A stretch of 7,324 bases of DNA. Source: Bacteroidota bacterium (lineage in GTDB: Bacteria > Bacteroidota > Bacteroidia > Bacteroidales > Prolixibacteraceae). Below are positions 7,063 to 7,324 of the stretch, piece after piece. Under the pieces are notes generated by a model. The model made no database searches. It was given only the letters and a program-made list of their open reading frames with translations, and was not told the DNA's origin. Both the position numbers and the translations under genes were made by a program. The first letter of the stretch is position 1, and each line of letters starts with the position of its first letter. The DNA lies in NCBI GenBank assembly GCA_030691295.1, contig JAUYEQ010000658.1, positions 1-7,324 on the forward strand, in the 5' to 3' direction.

Positions 7063-7324
7063 TTACTTTTCTAATTTGTCTTTAAGCTCTGCTGTTAAGT
7101 AGTACCCCCCCGTTTGAGGTGCATCTCCTTTAAATACAATCAGTTTGGCATCCCGTAGCAGTTGAATATATCTTTCCATGGTTCTGTCGCTGCCCAGTTT
7201 AGTGGTTTCCAGGTAGTCAGGAGTCCTTTTACCTTCGTCTTTGGCAATTGCTTTTAGAAGAACGGTAAGTTTTCTTTTAACTTCTTTTGTAGCACCGTCA
7301 ATAGCACCGTCAATAGCACCGTCA
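7063..7324 (-). CDS. C-terminal winged-helix end of a COG2865-like (AlbA_2/Schlafen-type) ATP-binding regulator, partial
   Basis: Reading on the minus strand from 7323 gives 86 residues and a TAA at 7063-7065; the rest of the gene is beyond the window. The fragment opens with a repeated four-residue linker (DGAI DGAI DGAT), followed by a helical winged-helix domain: KRKLTVLLKAIAKDEG (residues 16-31), TPDYLETTKLGSDRTMERYIQLL (34-56, the likely helix-turn-helix) and the wing LIVFKGDAPQTGGYYLT (61-77). Short glycine-rich tandem linkers before a C-terminal winged helix are typical of the 'putative DNA-binding/ATP-binding' proteins of the COG2865 class, which carry an N-terminal AlbA_2 (Schlafen AAA-4) domain. 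That identity is inferred from the tail alone; another winged-helix regulator is possible. It lies upstream of the restriction gene on the same strand but is separated from it by a terminator. Confidence 0.65.
   Translation of the reverse strand, partial: DGAIDGAIDGATKEVKRKLTVLLKAIAKDEGKRTPDYLETTKLGSDRTMERYIQLLRDAKLIVFKGDAPQTGGYYLTAELKDKLEK
7291..7324 (-). repeat. 12-base in-frame tandem repeat encoding a (DGAI)n linker
   Basis: On the + strand the unit AGCACCGTCAAT occurs at 7291-7302 and 7303-7314, and again for ten bases at 7315-7324, where the window ends. The copies are identical at the DNA level. The unit length is a multiple of three, so gain or loss of copies would change linker length without breaking the frame. 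The total copy number cannot be seen. Confidence 0.85.

Noticed and set aside
7291..7324. CRISPR array
   Set aside because: The 12-base units are directly adjacent with no spacers and translate in frame within a protein.

Overview
The window looks like a chromosome segment of a Bacteroidota bacterium, probably in or near Bacteroidales/Marinilabiliales. This rests on the protein flavour (PstB tail, PhoU, MetF), the absence of Shine-Dalgarno sites before most starts, and A/T-rich intergenic spacers with short repeated motifs. No species can be named from the sequence.

Left part (1-3401, + strand): the 3' end of a phosphate-response operon. It holds the last codons of pstB (phosphate ABC transporter ATPase), phoU, a PhoB-type response regulator whose start overlaps the phoU stop by 8 bases, and, after a repeat-bearing spacer of 108 bases, a PhoR-type membrane sensor kinase. 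Together they form the usual circuit: the Pst transporter reports phosphate status through PhoU to the kinase, which controls the regulator.

Middle (3411-4577, - strand): metF (methylenetetrahydrofolate reductase) converges on the kinase gene with a gap of only 9 bases. A 52-residue single-pass membrane microprotein lies directly upstream of metF on the same strand. The spacer before it carries a duplicated block of about 20 bases.

Right part (4696-7324, - strand): an AT-richer accessory stretch. Its main gene encodes a DUF262-DUF1524 protein, the architecture of GmrSD/SspE/BrxU-type DNA-modification-dependent restriction enzymes. The gene reads in one frame from an ATG at 6783 to a stop at 4696, except for a single in-frame TAA at codon 37, where a glutamine codon would fit. 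It is therefore a one-substitution nonsense allele or recent pseudogene, unless the base is a sequencing error. Upstream lie a spacer of about 280 bases with a clear hairpin terminator and the C-terminal winged-helix end of what looks like an AlbA_2/Schlafen-type ATP-binding regulator (COG2865-like), which runs off the window and contains a perfect 12-base tandem repeat.

No wholly new system is demonstrable. The points most worth a second look are the nonsense-interrupted restriction gene, its position beside the regulator, the unannotated 52-residue membrane protein and the intergenic repeats.
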